NCBI GenBank assembly: GCA_015231915.1
Contig: JADGAR010000012.1
Location: 20,099-84,098, forward strand
Origin: Magnetococcales bacterium
GTDB lineage: Bacteria > Pseudomonadota > Magnetococcia > Magnetococcales > Magnetaquicoccaceae
Direction of reading: 5' to 3'
DNA length: 64,000 nt
Part shown: positions 43,649 to 51,508 of the stretch, piece by piece
Position numbering within the stretch: position 1 is the first letter of the stretch
Layout of the letters: every line of letters starts with the position of its first letter
The notes under the pieces: generated by a model
What the model was told of the DNA's origin: nothing
The model's database searches: none
The model's input: the letters and a program-made list of their open reading frames with translations, nothing else
Made by a program: the position numbers and the translations under genes

Positions 43649-46339
43649 ATGACACCGAAATTCTGCAAGGAGGAGATCCTCGACCTGACGGCGTTGGATC
43701 GCGAAATCCGCGCCATTCATGACGGCTCGGCCCCTTTGACCGACGACCAGCGCGCCAGCCTGCTCCCGGTGTTGCGGGACGCCATGCAGACCGGTCGCAA
43801 AAGGCTGCACGGCTTTCACCTCGCCGGGGCCAGTGGACAGTTCATCGTCCAGGGGCACACCCATCTGGCCGACGCCATCCTGCAACGCATCCACGCCCTC
43901 ATCGTCACAAACCTGACGCCCTCCGAGAGCTTCTGCCTGGCGGCCACCGGTGGTTACGGTCGCAGGGATCTCGCTCCCTATTCGGACATCGACCTGCTCT
44001 TCATCCTGCCCGATGGTGCCACCCATTTGTTGCCTCTGGTGGAACGCATGCTCTACGTGCTGTGGGATATCGGACTGGATGTGGGGCACGCGGTACGTAC
44101 TGTGGATGACTGTCTGCAACAGGCGCGCCAAGAATTGCACATCCTGACCTCCATGTTGGAATCCCGGTTTCTGGCCGGCAATCACGATCTTTTCAAGACC
44201 TACAAGGAGACTCTCGACGGCAATCCGCTTCTCAAGGATCCCCTGGGATTCCTGCGCGCCAAACTGCTGGAGCAGAACAAGCGTCATGAGCGGTTCGGCG
44301 CCTCTCTCTATTACCTGGAACCGAACATCAAGGAAAATCCGGGCGGTTTGCGGGATCTGCAGACCTTTGGCTGGATCTCCAAATACCGCTACCGGGTGGA
44401 GCGGATTTCGGACCTGATTGCCATGGGGATCATCACCGAGGAGGAGTTCACCAATTTCAAGACCTGCCGAGCCTTTCTGCGCCGGGTGCGCAATGCCCTG
44501 CACTACCGCGCGGGGCGCAAGGACGACCGCCTGACCTTCGGCCATCAGGTGGCCATCGCCGAGGAGTTGGGTTACCAGGATCGCCCCGGTCTGCTGGCGG
44601 TGGAGGTCTTCATGCGCCGGTACTACCGGGTCGCCCGCCGGGTGGGGCATCTCTCCTGGATCTTTTTGCGCAAGTATCAGGACGAACACAAGGATCTGCC
44701 GGTCTCCGTGCATGCCCTGGATGACGTTTTTCAGCAGATTGGCAACAAGATTGCCGTGGTGGAACCGGAGGATCTGGTCCGCAAGCCGATCCGGATCATG
44801 CGCCTGTTCGAGGTGGCGCAGCGCAACCTGTTGTCGATCCATCCCGACACCATGCGTCTGCTCAACAGCAATCTGCATTTGATCAATGCGGATTTCCGTT
44901 CCGATCCGCATGTCAACCAGATTTTTTTGCAGATGCTCAACGGCAAGCGGGCCGTGGCCTGGGTCCTGCGTCGCATGAACGACGCCGGGGTGCTGGGTCG
45001 TTTCATCCCGGAGTTCGGTCGCATCATCGGCCAGACGCAACATGACATGTATCATGTCTTCACCGTGGACGAGCACACCATCCTGGCCGTGGAGGCCCTG
45101 CGGCACATCAGTGCCGGCAAGTTCTCCCAGGAGTTGCCCATCGCCACGCAACTGATGCAAAAACTCAACAATCCCGCCGTGTTGTACCTGGCGGTCCTGT
45201 TCCACGACATCGCCAAGGGGTTGGGGGGCGACCATCACATCAAAGGTGCGGCCATCGCCAAAACGGTCTGCGAGCGGATGCATCTGCCAAAGCACGACGT
45301 GGAAATGGTCACCTGGCTGGTGGAAAACCATCTGCTTTTTTCACGCACCGCCATTCATCGCGACATCAACGACCCGGAGACCGTGGCCTCGTTCACCCGG
45401 CAGATTGGTACGGTCAAGCGGTTGAATCTTCTGGTGCTGCTCACCGTGGCCGACATTCGCGCCGTGGGGCCGGGGGTCTGGAACCGGTGGAAAGGCAATC
45501 TGTTGCGTCAACTTTACGACCGCAGCCTGGACACCTTGAGCAAAGGGATCGTCTTTTCCGCCGAGGAGATCGCCCAGCGTGCCACGGCCCAAAAGGAGGC
45601 CCTGTTCCGCAAGTTCGCCCAGGACCACGCCCCGGAACGGATTCGCCGGCATCTGGACCGTTTCTATCCCGACTATTTCATCCACTACGACGAGGAGATC
45701 GTCCTGGAGCACGTCCACATCCTGATCGAGCGGTCCCAGGAGTCCCTGATCATCGACTTCAAGCAGGTGCCCAAGATCAACGCCACCCGGCTGCTGGTCT
45801 ACACCCCGGATCACCCCGGACTGATGGCGCGCATTTCCGGGAGCCTGGCCGCAGCGGGGGCCAACATCCTTTCCGCCGACATCACCACCACCAAGGACGG
45901 CATGGCCCTCGACAGCTTCATCATCCAGACCCAGAACGGCGAACCGATCGAACGGCCCGACCGTCTGGAGAGGATTCGCTCCACCCTGACCCAGGTGCTG
46001 GACGGGACCTTGCGTCCCTCCATTCTGTTGGCCAATTTCAAGCCGGATGCCTGGAAGAAACGGCCCTTCGAGATCTCCTTTTCCCTGGAGGTGGACGAGA
46101 GTCTGGATACCTTCACCGTCATCGAGATCACGTCGTTGGACCGTCCCGGCCTTTTGTACGCGATCACCCGCGTGTTGCAGACCCACGGGGTGCAGATTCG
46201 GGCCGCCAAGATCGCCACCTACGGAGAGCGGGTTGTGGATGTGTTTTATCTGCGGGACATGTATGGCCTGAAACTGGATCCGCGCAAACTGGAAATGGTC
46301 TCCAAAAATCTGCGGGAGGCGGTGGACAAGCTGGAATAA
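43649..46339 (+). CDS. glnD: Bifunctional uridylyltransferase/uridylyl-removing enzyme GlnD
   Basis: An 896-residue nitrogen-status enzyme that adds or removes UMP on PII proteins. The N-terminal nucleotidyltransferase motif GGYGRRDLAPYSDIDLLF holds the two metal-binding Asp. PGGLRDLQ marks the GlnD-type helical domain; the HD phosphohydrolase motif VLFHDIAKGLGGDHHIKG follows. Two ACT domains at the C-terminus (VYTPDHPGLMARISG, ITSLDRPGLLYAITRV) bind glutamine. ATG 43649 gives the usual length and leaves room for promoters; the ORF could start at 43574, only 29 bases from mreB. No sigma-54 site is seen in front. Confidence 0.95.
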   Translation: MTPKFCKEEILDLTALDREIRAIHDGSAPLTDDQRASLLPVLRDAMQTGRKRLHGFHLAGASGQFIVQGHTHLADAILQRIHALIVTNLTPSESFCLAATGGYGRRDLAPYSDIDLLFILPDGATHLLPLVERMLYVLWDIGLDVGHAVRTVDDCLQQARQELHILTSMLESRFLAGNHDLFKTYKETLDGNPLLKDPLGFLRAKLLEQNKRHERFGASLYYLEPNIKENPGGLRDLQTFGWISKYRYRVERISDLIAMGIITEEEFTNFKTCRAFLRRVRNALHYRAGRKDDRLTFGHQVAIAEELGYQDRPGLLAVEVFMRRYYRVARRVGHLSWIFLRKYQDEHKDLPVSVHALDDVFQQIGNKIAVVEPEDLVRKPIRIMRLFEVAQRNLLSIHPDTMRLLNSNLHLINADFRSDPHVNQIFLQMLNGKRAVAWVLRRMNDAGVLGRFIPEFGRIIGQTQHDMYHVFTVDEHTILAVEALRHISAGKFSQELPIATQLMQKLNNPAVLYLAVLFHDIAKGLGGDHHIKGAAIAKTVCERMHLPKHDVEMVTWLVENHLLFSRTAIHRDINDPETVASFTRQIGTVKRLNLLVLLTVADIRAVGPGVWNRWKGNLLRQLYDRSLDTLSKGIVFSAEEIAQRATAQKEALFRKFAQDHAPERIRRHLDRFYPDYFIHYDEEIVLEHVHILIERSQESLIIDFKQVPKINATRLLVYTPDHPGLMARISGSLAAAGANILSADITTTKDGMALDSFIIQTQNGEPIERPDRLERIRSTLTQVLDGTLRPSILLANFKPDAWKKRPFEISFSLEVDESLDTFTVIEITSLDRPGLLYAITRVLQTHGVQIRAAKIATYGERVVDVFYLRDMYGLKLDPRKLEMVSKNLREAVDKLE

Positions 46340-46360
46340 GGGCGGAGAGTGCGGTATACT
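46332..46360 (+). promoter_or_regulatory. Possible promoter of the DAHP synthase gene
   Basis: TATACT at 46355-46360 with a weak -35 TGGAAT at 17 bases. A start near 46367 would exclude the TTG at 46365 as initiation codon and supports GTG 46422. Confidence 0.35.
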
Positions 46361-46421
46361 CTCTTTGTTGATGTTCGTTTCAAGCCACATGATGATATTG
46401 CATCGAGAAGGAAACCTCCCC

Positions 46422-47777
46422 GTGTCCGACGTTTGGCATCCCCTTTCATGGAAGAATTTTCCCGCGCTTCAACAACCCGACTGGCCCGATCCGCAAGCCC
46501 TGGACGAGACCCGCCGCAATCTCTCCGGCTATCCCCCGCTGGTTTTCGCCGGCGAGGTCCGTTCCCTGAAGGCCCATCTGGCCAGGGTGGCCAAGGGCGA
46601 GGCCTTTTTGCTGCAGGGGGGCGACTGCGCCGAATCCTTCAACGATTTCCGGGCCAACGCCATCCGCGACAAACTCAAGGTCTTGTTGCAGATGGCCGTC
46701 ATCCTCACGCACGGGATTTCCAAGCCGGTCATCAAGGTGGGTCGCATTGCCGGTCAATTCGCCAAGCCCCGTTCCAGTCCGATGGAGACCCGCAACGGGG
46801 TTTCCCTGCCCAGTTTTCGCGGCGAGTCGATCAACGATCCCGACTTCACCCTGGAGGCCCGGCAACCCGATCCCGGTCGTCTGGAGCGGGCCTATTTCCA
46901 GTCCGCCAGCACCCTCAACCTGTTGCGTGCCTTCACCCATGGCGGGTATGCGGACCTGACGCGTCTGCACACCTGGAATCAGGATTTCGTGGCCAACAGC
47001 CCCCAGGGTCAGCGTTACGCCCTTTTGGCCGATCAGCTCACCAGCTCCCTGAAGTTCATGGATGCCATCGGCGTCAACGCGAAAAACACGCCGCAATTGC
47101 GCGACATCGAGTATTTTACCAGTCACGAGGCCCTGATTCTGGAATACGAAAGCGCCCTCACGCGGCAGGACTCCATCACCGGAGACTGGTACGACTGTTC
47201 GGCGCATATGATCTGGATCGGGGAGCGGACCCGGCAGACGGACGGGGCGCATGTGGAATTTCTGCGCGGGGTCAAGAATCCCCTGGGGGTGAAGATCGGT
47301 CACACCGCCACTTCGGACGAAATTTTGCGGCTATGCGACCTGCTCAATCCGGAGAACGAGCCGGGTCGTCTGACCTTGATCGGTCGTTTTGGTCACAATC
47401 AGATTCTCCGGGTACTGCCGGATCTGCTGCGTTCGGTGCGCCAGGAGGGGCGCCAGGTGGTCTGGAGCTGTGATCCCATGCACGGCAACACCTACAGTGC
47501 CCCTTCCGGACACAAGACCCGTCATCTGGACGAAATCATGACCGAATTGCGGCATTTTTTCGCCATCCTCCAAGCCGAGGGGGTATGGCCTGGAGGGGTG
47601 CATTTCGAATTGACCGGGGACGATGTCACCGAATGTGTGGGGGGGTCCCACGACATTCGGGAGGAGCATCTGGCAGAACGTTACGAGACCACCTGCGATC
47701 CACGTCTCAACGCGGCGCAGAGTCTGGATATCGCTTTTCTGGTGGCCGAAGCGATGCGGGCTTCGCAAAGCCGCTGA
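46422..47777 (+). CDS. Class II DAHP synthase (first step of the shikimate pathway)
   Basis: A 451-residue class II 3-deoxy-D-arabino-heptulosonate 7-phosphate synthase, joining PEP and erythrose 4-phosphate. Typical plant/AroA-II motifs: QQPDWPD near the start, FLLQGGDCAESFNDF, KVGRIAGQFAKPRS, WIGERTRQTDGAHVEFLRG, VWSCDPMHGNTY and HFELTGDDVTECVGGS. The KPRS Arg and CDPMHGN region contribute to the metal and substrate site. I chose GTG 46422, with GAGAAGGA upstream; ATG 46392 and TTG 46365 are alternatives. No other aro gene is adjacent. Confidence 0.93.
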   Translation: MSDVWHPLSWKNFPALQQPDWPDPQALDETRRNLSGYPPLVFAGEVRSLKAHLARVAKGEAFLLQGGDCAESFNDFRANAIRDKLKVLLQMAVILTHGISKPVIKVGRIAGQFAKPRSSPMETRNGVSLPSFRGESINDPDFTLEARQPDPGRLERAYFQSASTLNLLRAFTHGGYADLTRLHTWNQDFVANSPQGQRYALLADQLTSSLKFMDAIGVNAKNTPQLRDIEYFTSHEALILEYESALTRQDSITGDWYDCSAHMIWIGERTRQTDGAHVEFLRGVKNPLGVKIGHTATSDEILRLCDLLNPENEPGRLTLIGRFGHNQILRVLPDLLRSVRQEGRQVVWSCDPMHGNTYSAPSGHKTRHLDEIMTELRHFFAILQAEGVWPGGVHFELTGDDVTECVGGSHDIREEHLAERYETTCDPRLNAAQSLDIAFLVAEAMRASQSR

Positions 47778-47867
47778 CGGATGTGGCCTGGTGGAACCAG
47801 GCAGAGGGACGCAGGCATTTGCCTCCCTTGGGAAAGAGCGGATCGCTGGCCGGGGTGGATTGGAACA

Positions 47868-48080
47868 TCATTGCGCGCCTCCTTCCTGGTTCACGAAGCG
47901 GCTCCAGGTGGTCCCTTCGGCCTTGACGCCGGAGAGACCGCGTCCCAGGCCATACGACCAGCCACGGATGGAGGATTCGCTCAGGGCGGAGGCGCCCACC
48001 GGCTGCCGGACATAGCCGCGGGCGATGAGACCGTTGCCGTGGCGGTTGCGTTCGATATGGTGCATTTCAATGGTCGTCAT
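47868..48080 (-). CDS. Small hypothetical protein, 70 aa
   Basis: ATG preceded by AAAGGAGTG at good spacing. The protein is basic, MTTIEMHHIERNRHGNGLIARGYV..., with Gly-rich GWSYGLGRGLSG and no membrane segment. It follows the 66-residue membrane protein on the same strand after 23 bases, so the two form a unit. Not recognised. Confidence 0.5.
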   Translation of the reverse strand: MTTIEMHHIERNRHGNGLIARGYVRQPVGASALSESSIRGWSYGLGRGLSGVKAEGTTWSRFVNQEGGAQ

Positions 48081-48103
48081 GTCATTTCACTCCTTTTTTG
48101 TCA

Positions 48104-48304
48104 TCAGAATCCGGCCCACAGTTCCAGGGCCAGTAACGTGGAAAGAATCAGGCTCGACGCGGAAAATCCCCAGAACACCATGACCGGGAGGTCCCATCCC
48201 TCCTGCCGTTCTCCGGTCTGGAGGGCCAGAAGATCCGATTCGGACAAATCGGCCAGCAGTTTTGCGTACAGCTCTTTGTCACCTGTTTGCTCCAAAGAAT
48301 TCAT
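48104..48304 (-). CDS. Small membrane protein, 66 aa
   Basis: An acidic N-terminal half (MNSLEQTGDKELYAKLLADL...) followed by one C-terminal membrane helix (VMVFWGFSASSLILSTLLALELW), a tail-anchored layout. ATG 48304 chosen over the longer ORF: AAGG is just before it and the sigma-54-type element at 48360 would lie inside the extension. It is divergent from the TerD-FtsK gene. Function unknown. Confidence 0.5.
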   Translation of the reverse strand: MNSLEQTGDKELYAKLLADLSESDLLALQTGERQEGWDLPVMVFWGFSASSLILSTLLALELWAGF

Positions 48305-48359
48305 CCTTATGTTCCCTTGTCCCCGCGCCAAATGGTTGCAAAACCGACGCATGATATCT

Positions 48360-48376
48360 AGCAAATTTTTTGCCAA
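48360..48376 (-). promoter_or_regulatory. Candidate sigma-54 promoter of the small membrane protein unit
   Basis: Minus-strand TTGGCAAAAAATTTGCT: exact GG-N10-GC spacing and perfect TTGCT at -12; about 57 bases before ATG 48304. Confidence 0.55.
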
Positions 48377-48423
48377 TATTGCAATAATCGATAATATGTT
48401 ATTTTAGTAACAAAAACAGAACA

Positions 48424-48456
48424 TTGACATCTTTTTCCGCAGATGCCAAAATGGCA
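48424..48456 (+). promoter_or_regulatory. Candidate promoter and operator of the TerD-FtsK gene
   Basis: TTGACA (48424-48429), 17-base spacer, CAAAAT (48447-48452). The inverted repeat TGCCA-AAA-TGGCA (48444-48456) covers the -10, as expected for a repressor site. Confidence 0.4.
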
Positions 48457-48511
48457 AAAAAGTGACACGTCAAGGAGGCCAACCCCTTGCGGCCTCCCAG
48501 GAAACGGGAAC

Positions 48512-50233
48512 ATGCACATGGAAATACAACGCGGTCAGCGTCAAGAATTGATCCATCTGGTGGATCCGCAACGCCCGTTCGTGGCCGGCGTCCATTTGGG
48601 CATGCCGGCAGGGGTGACCGTGGATTGCGCCTGTTTCGGACTGGATGGCAAAGGCCGGGCGACGGATGACCGGTATGTCACCTTTTTCAATCAGCCTGCC
48701 ACCCCGTGTGGTGGTGTCGCCCTGGCGGTCACCCCGGAAGGGGAGGAGGGCTTCGAATTCCGTCTGCACGCGCTGCCGCCGGAGATCAGCCGGCTGGTCC
48801 TGGTGGCCTCTCTCGACGGGGAGGGTTTGTTTTCCGCCATGGGGGAGGGGAGGGTCCGGCTGCTGCAAGGGGGCGGGGAAACCGGACGCTTCACGATGCA
48901 AGGCGGGATGTTTGCCGACGAAAAGGGGCTGATGCTGCTGGAGTTCTACCGCAAGGAAGAGAGTTGGCGCGTCTGCGCGGTCGGCCAGGGATTCGCGGGG
49001 GGATTGGAGGCGCTTTGCAATCATTTCGGGGTGGCGGCGGGGGAGGAGGACGGGAGCGTCACCATACCGATGCCTCCGCTCTCCCTGTTGCCCCTGGACG
49101 ACGCCCCCACGCCCGAGGCAGATGCCGCGCGGCATGAGGCACAGATCGAGGCCATCGAGCGAACCCTGGGAGAGTTCAAGGTCAAGGGCAAGATCGTGGG
49201 GAGCGAACCTGGTCCGGTGGTGACCACCTACGCCCTGGACCCGGCTCCAGGCGTCAAGCTGTCACGGGTGATCGGACTGGAGCCGGATTTGGCCCTGGCG
49301 ATGTCGAGTCCCGGATTGCGCATCGATCCCATTTTCGATCATGGGGTGATCGGCATCGAAATCCCCAACCCGACTCGTGACACGGTGCCGTTGCGGCGCA
49401 TTCTGGAGGCGGTACAGGCGCAGCGCAATCGGTTGCTGTTGCCTTTGGGAGTGGATGCGCGGGGTGGGCCGGTGGTCGCTGACCTGGAGCAGCTGCCCCA
49501 TCTGCTGGTGGCCGGGACCACCCGTTCGGGCAAGTCGGTGGCGTTGCACGGGATCATGTGCGGATTGATGCTGCGCAATCCGGTGGCAGCGGTGCGTCTT
49601 GTGCTGGTGGATCCGAAGCGCAGCGAGTTTTCCCTGTACGACAACGCGCCGCACCTGCTGGCCCCGGTGGTTACCGAGGCGCGTCAAGCCGTGGAGGCGC
49701 TCCATTGGCTGACCGGGGAGATGGAGAGCCGTTATCAGCGCATGCGGGAGCTGGGGGTGCGCAATCTGGACGGCTGGCGCGGGTTGCGTGGGGGCACGTC
49801 GCCGGTCCCGCCGTTGCTGGTCGTGGTGGTGGACGAGTTGGCGGACTTGATGCTGCAAAGCGGCAAGGGGATCGAGGAGCCTTTGGCGCGTCTGGCACAG
49901 ATGGGGCGGGCGGCGGGCCTGCATCTGATTCTGGCCACCCAGCGTCCTTCCAGGGATGTGTTGACGGGACTGATCAAATCCAACATTCCGGCGCGACTGG
50001 CCTTCAAGGTGACCTCGAAGACCGACGCGCGGATCATCCTGGACGAGGGGGGCGCCGAGAACCTGCTGGGCGCAGGCGACGGTCTGTTCATCGCCCCCGG
50101 TCAGGCCTTGCGGCGGATTCAGGCCCCCATGGTGAGCGATGCCAATGTCATCGCCATTTTGCGCTACCTGCGCGCCACCGCGCCCTATGCCCCGGATGCG
50201 GGGTTGATGGCCGGGTTGTCCAGTACCGCTTGA
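48512..50233 (+). CDS. TerD-domain/FtsK-type DNA translocase fusion
   Basis: A 573-residue soluble protein. Residues 1-175 follow the TerD (tellurium-resistance, calcium-binding) pattern: EIQRGQRQELIHLV, FVAGVHLGMPAGVTVDCACF, GKGRATDDRYVTFFNQ and LEFYRKEESWRVCAVGQGF. From about 205 an FtsK/SpoIIIE motor begins, with its alpha region (EFKVKGKIVGSEPGPVVTTY), Walker A GTTRSGKS at 335-342 and Walker B VVVVDELADL ending near 445, then LATQRPSRDVLTGLIKSNIP. The membrane part and the DNA-reading gamma domain of FtsK are absent. ATG 48512 or 48518. It is a single gene. A DNA-handling stress function is inferred. Confidence 0.85.
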   Translation: MHMEIQRGQRQELIHLVDPQRPFVAGVHLGMPAGVTVDCACFGLDGKGRATDDRYVTFFNQPATPCGGVALAVTPEGEEGFEFRLHALPPEISRLVLVASLDGEGLFSAMGEGRVRLLQGGGETGRFTMQGGMFADEKGLMLLEFYRKEESWRVCAVGQGFAGGLEALCNHFGVAAGEEDGSVTIPMPPLSLLPLDDAPTPEADAARHEAQIEAIERTLGEFKVKGKIVGSEPGPVVTTYALDPAPGVKLSRVIGLEPDLALAMSSPGLRIDPIFDHGVIGIEIPNPTRDTVPLRRILEAVQAQRNRLLLPLGVDARGGPVVADLEQLPHLLVAGTTRSGKSVALHGIMCGLMLRNPVAAVRLVLVDPKRSEFSLYDNAPHLLAPVVTEARQAVEALHWLTGEMESRYQRMRELGVRNLDGWRGLRGGTSPVPPLLVVVVDELADLMLQSGKGIEEPLARLAQMGRAAGLHLILATQRPSRDVLTGLIKSNIPARLAFKVTSKTDARIILDEGGAENLLGAGDGLFIAPGQALRRIQAPMVSDANVIAILRYLRATAPYAPDAGLMAGLSSTA

Positions 50234-50252
50234 GGCGCGGCGTTTTGCCGGG

Positions 50253-50540
50253 TCATCTGTGCTCCCAGTAGAAATTGGAGGGCCGGTTGCTCTTGCCGCT
50301 CTTGACGATGACATATCCCGGACAACGGCCATGCGTCCTGCCGGTGGTTGGGCAAGGATTGTATTTGCGAAACCAATACAACGCCTCCCCATGGCTGTAT
50401 GTCTTTTTGCGATGGTGATGCTTCCGATAGCGTCTGTCGGAATAACCATCATATCCTCCCCACCCGTCACGCGCGCTGGCCGGTTCCGGGACGCCCGACA
50501 CCAACAGGGCAAGCATCAATATTGCAATCGTTTTGATCAT
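50253..50540 (-). CDS. Small secreted basic protein, 95 aa
   Basis: Signal peptide (MIKTIAILMLALLVSGVPEPASA), then a Gly/Tyr/His/Arg-rich region (GWGGYDGYSDRRYRKHHHRK) and a C-terminal part with two Cys (YNPCPTTGRTHGRCPGYVIV) that could form a disulfide. ATG 50540 has GGTGGAG upstream. It is the last gene of a three-gene set of exported proteins. No family recognised; the His cluster could bind metal. Confidence 0.62.
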   Translation of the reverse strand: MIKTIAILMLALLVSGVPEPASARDGWGGYDGYSDRRYRKHHHRKKTYSHGEALYWFRKYNPCPTTGRTHGRCPGYVIVKSGKSNRPSNFYWEHR

Positions 50541-50574
50541 GCCAGCTCCACCCCATGGACAAACAAACAATCCG

Positions 50575-50901
50575 TCACTCGGCCCCCACCTCGCGGATGG
50601 CATCCAGGAGCATGGTCTTGCCCCGCGCCTGGCAGCGTTCCAGCAGACGCTCCGTGATCACTTCGAGTTTTTTCCAATTCAGGACCGTGTCGCCGGTCAC
50701 GCCGCTCAGATAACCATCCAGCCACAGCAAAACCGCGCCGATGTCCTCCTTGTCGGACTCCTTGACATCATCGAGAAACTCCCGGCAGCTCATGTTGCCG
50801 AAGTCGATATTGGGCACCCGGGGTTTCTTTTTGGCCTCGACCGGGGATGCCATAGCCATGGTCAGCGCCACAGCGACGGCGAGGAAAAGGTTCGTGCGCA
50901 T
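50575..50901 (-). CDS. HdeA/HdeB-like periplasmic protein
   Basis: A 108-residue exported protein with a signal peptide (MRTNLFLAVAVALTMAMASPVEA). The mature part has MSCREFLDD, VLLWLDGYLSG and a final RLLERCQ; the two Cys at the positions that form the single disulfide, and WLDGY, match the HdeA family of acid-stress chaperones. ATG 50901 has AAGGAA upstream. It lies 29 bases after the DUF4189-type gene. Confidence 0.72.
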   Translation of the reverse strand: MRTNLFLAVAVALTMAMASPVEAKKKPRVPNIDFGNMSCREFLDDVKESDKEDIGAVLLWLDGYLSGVTGDTVLNWKKLEVITERLLERCQARGKTMLLDAIREVGAE

Positions 50902-50930
50902 GTCGGGTTCCTTGCTTCGTTAAATGGGAA

Positions 50931-51287
50931 TTATGATTCGCATTCCGCCGCCACGATTTCACACCGCTTGCTGCCGCACATATCCAGGGCGTCATCGATG
51001 GCCTTTTGCTTGTGCCTGCCGTAGCCGTAGCCACGGTATTTCCTGGAGATGGCTACCGCGCCGCAGGTTTCGAACCAGACGATGATGCGGCAGTTGGTGC
51101 CGCCGTATTCGCGGCAATAGCGCAGCGCGGATGCCTTGGCACTGGCCTTGGAATCCTCATTGATGGAAAAGCCGTAGGCAGGATCCTCGTCACCCGGCTG
51201 ATCGTCGAGGGCAATGGCGCCATAGGCAAAGGCATCCGTCGGCAGGAGCAGCCACGACAGAAAGATGAATAAAACGGTTTTTTGCAT
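50931..51287 (-). CDS. DUF4189-type secreted protein
   Basis: A 118-residue exported protein with a signal peptide ending in AFA, then YGAIALDDQ, GFSINEDSKASAKASALRYC, GGTNCRIIVWFETCGAVAI and a closing CEIVAAECES. Six cysteines and the A..C / CGA pattern match DUF4189. Function unknown; the cysteine pairs suggest a stable periplasmic or extracellular fold. It is the first gene of the secreted trio. Confidence 0.78.
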   Translation of the reverse strand: MQKTVLFIFLSWLLLPTDAFAYGAIALDDQPGDEDPAYGFSINEDSKASAKASALRYCREYGGTNCRIIVWFETCGAVAISRKYRGYGYGRHKQKAIDDALDMCGSKRCEIVAAECES

Positions 51288-51406
51288 GGAGACAGGTTCC
51301 CCGTAAGATGTTGCATGGAAATTGCCTGGCGGTCGCCAAGTCGGGCATGATGATTGTTTCTCAAAATGTGCCTTCCAGTCAACCGGAATTTCGCCAAGGC
51401 GTCATT

Positions 51407-51442
51407 GCTTGGCTTGCCAAGCCGATGAAGAGGTATTATACT
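51407..51442 (+). promoter_or_regulatory. Promoter with overlapping inverted repeat before the GGDEF gene
   Basis: TTGCCA (51414-51419), 17-base spacer, TATACT (51437-51442). GCTTGG-CTTG-CCAAGC (51407-51422) covers the -35, suggesting an operator. Confidence 0.48.
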
Positions 51443-51508
51443 GGTATAAGATAATTTTTGTTTATGGACCATTAATGCCCATTATGCCTGTTGCCGGAAT
51501 TCGTGACG

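Noticed and set aside
43628-45331. 567-residue minus-strand ORF opposite glnD
   Set aside because: Antisense shadow of a well-defined GlnD.
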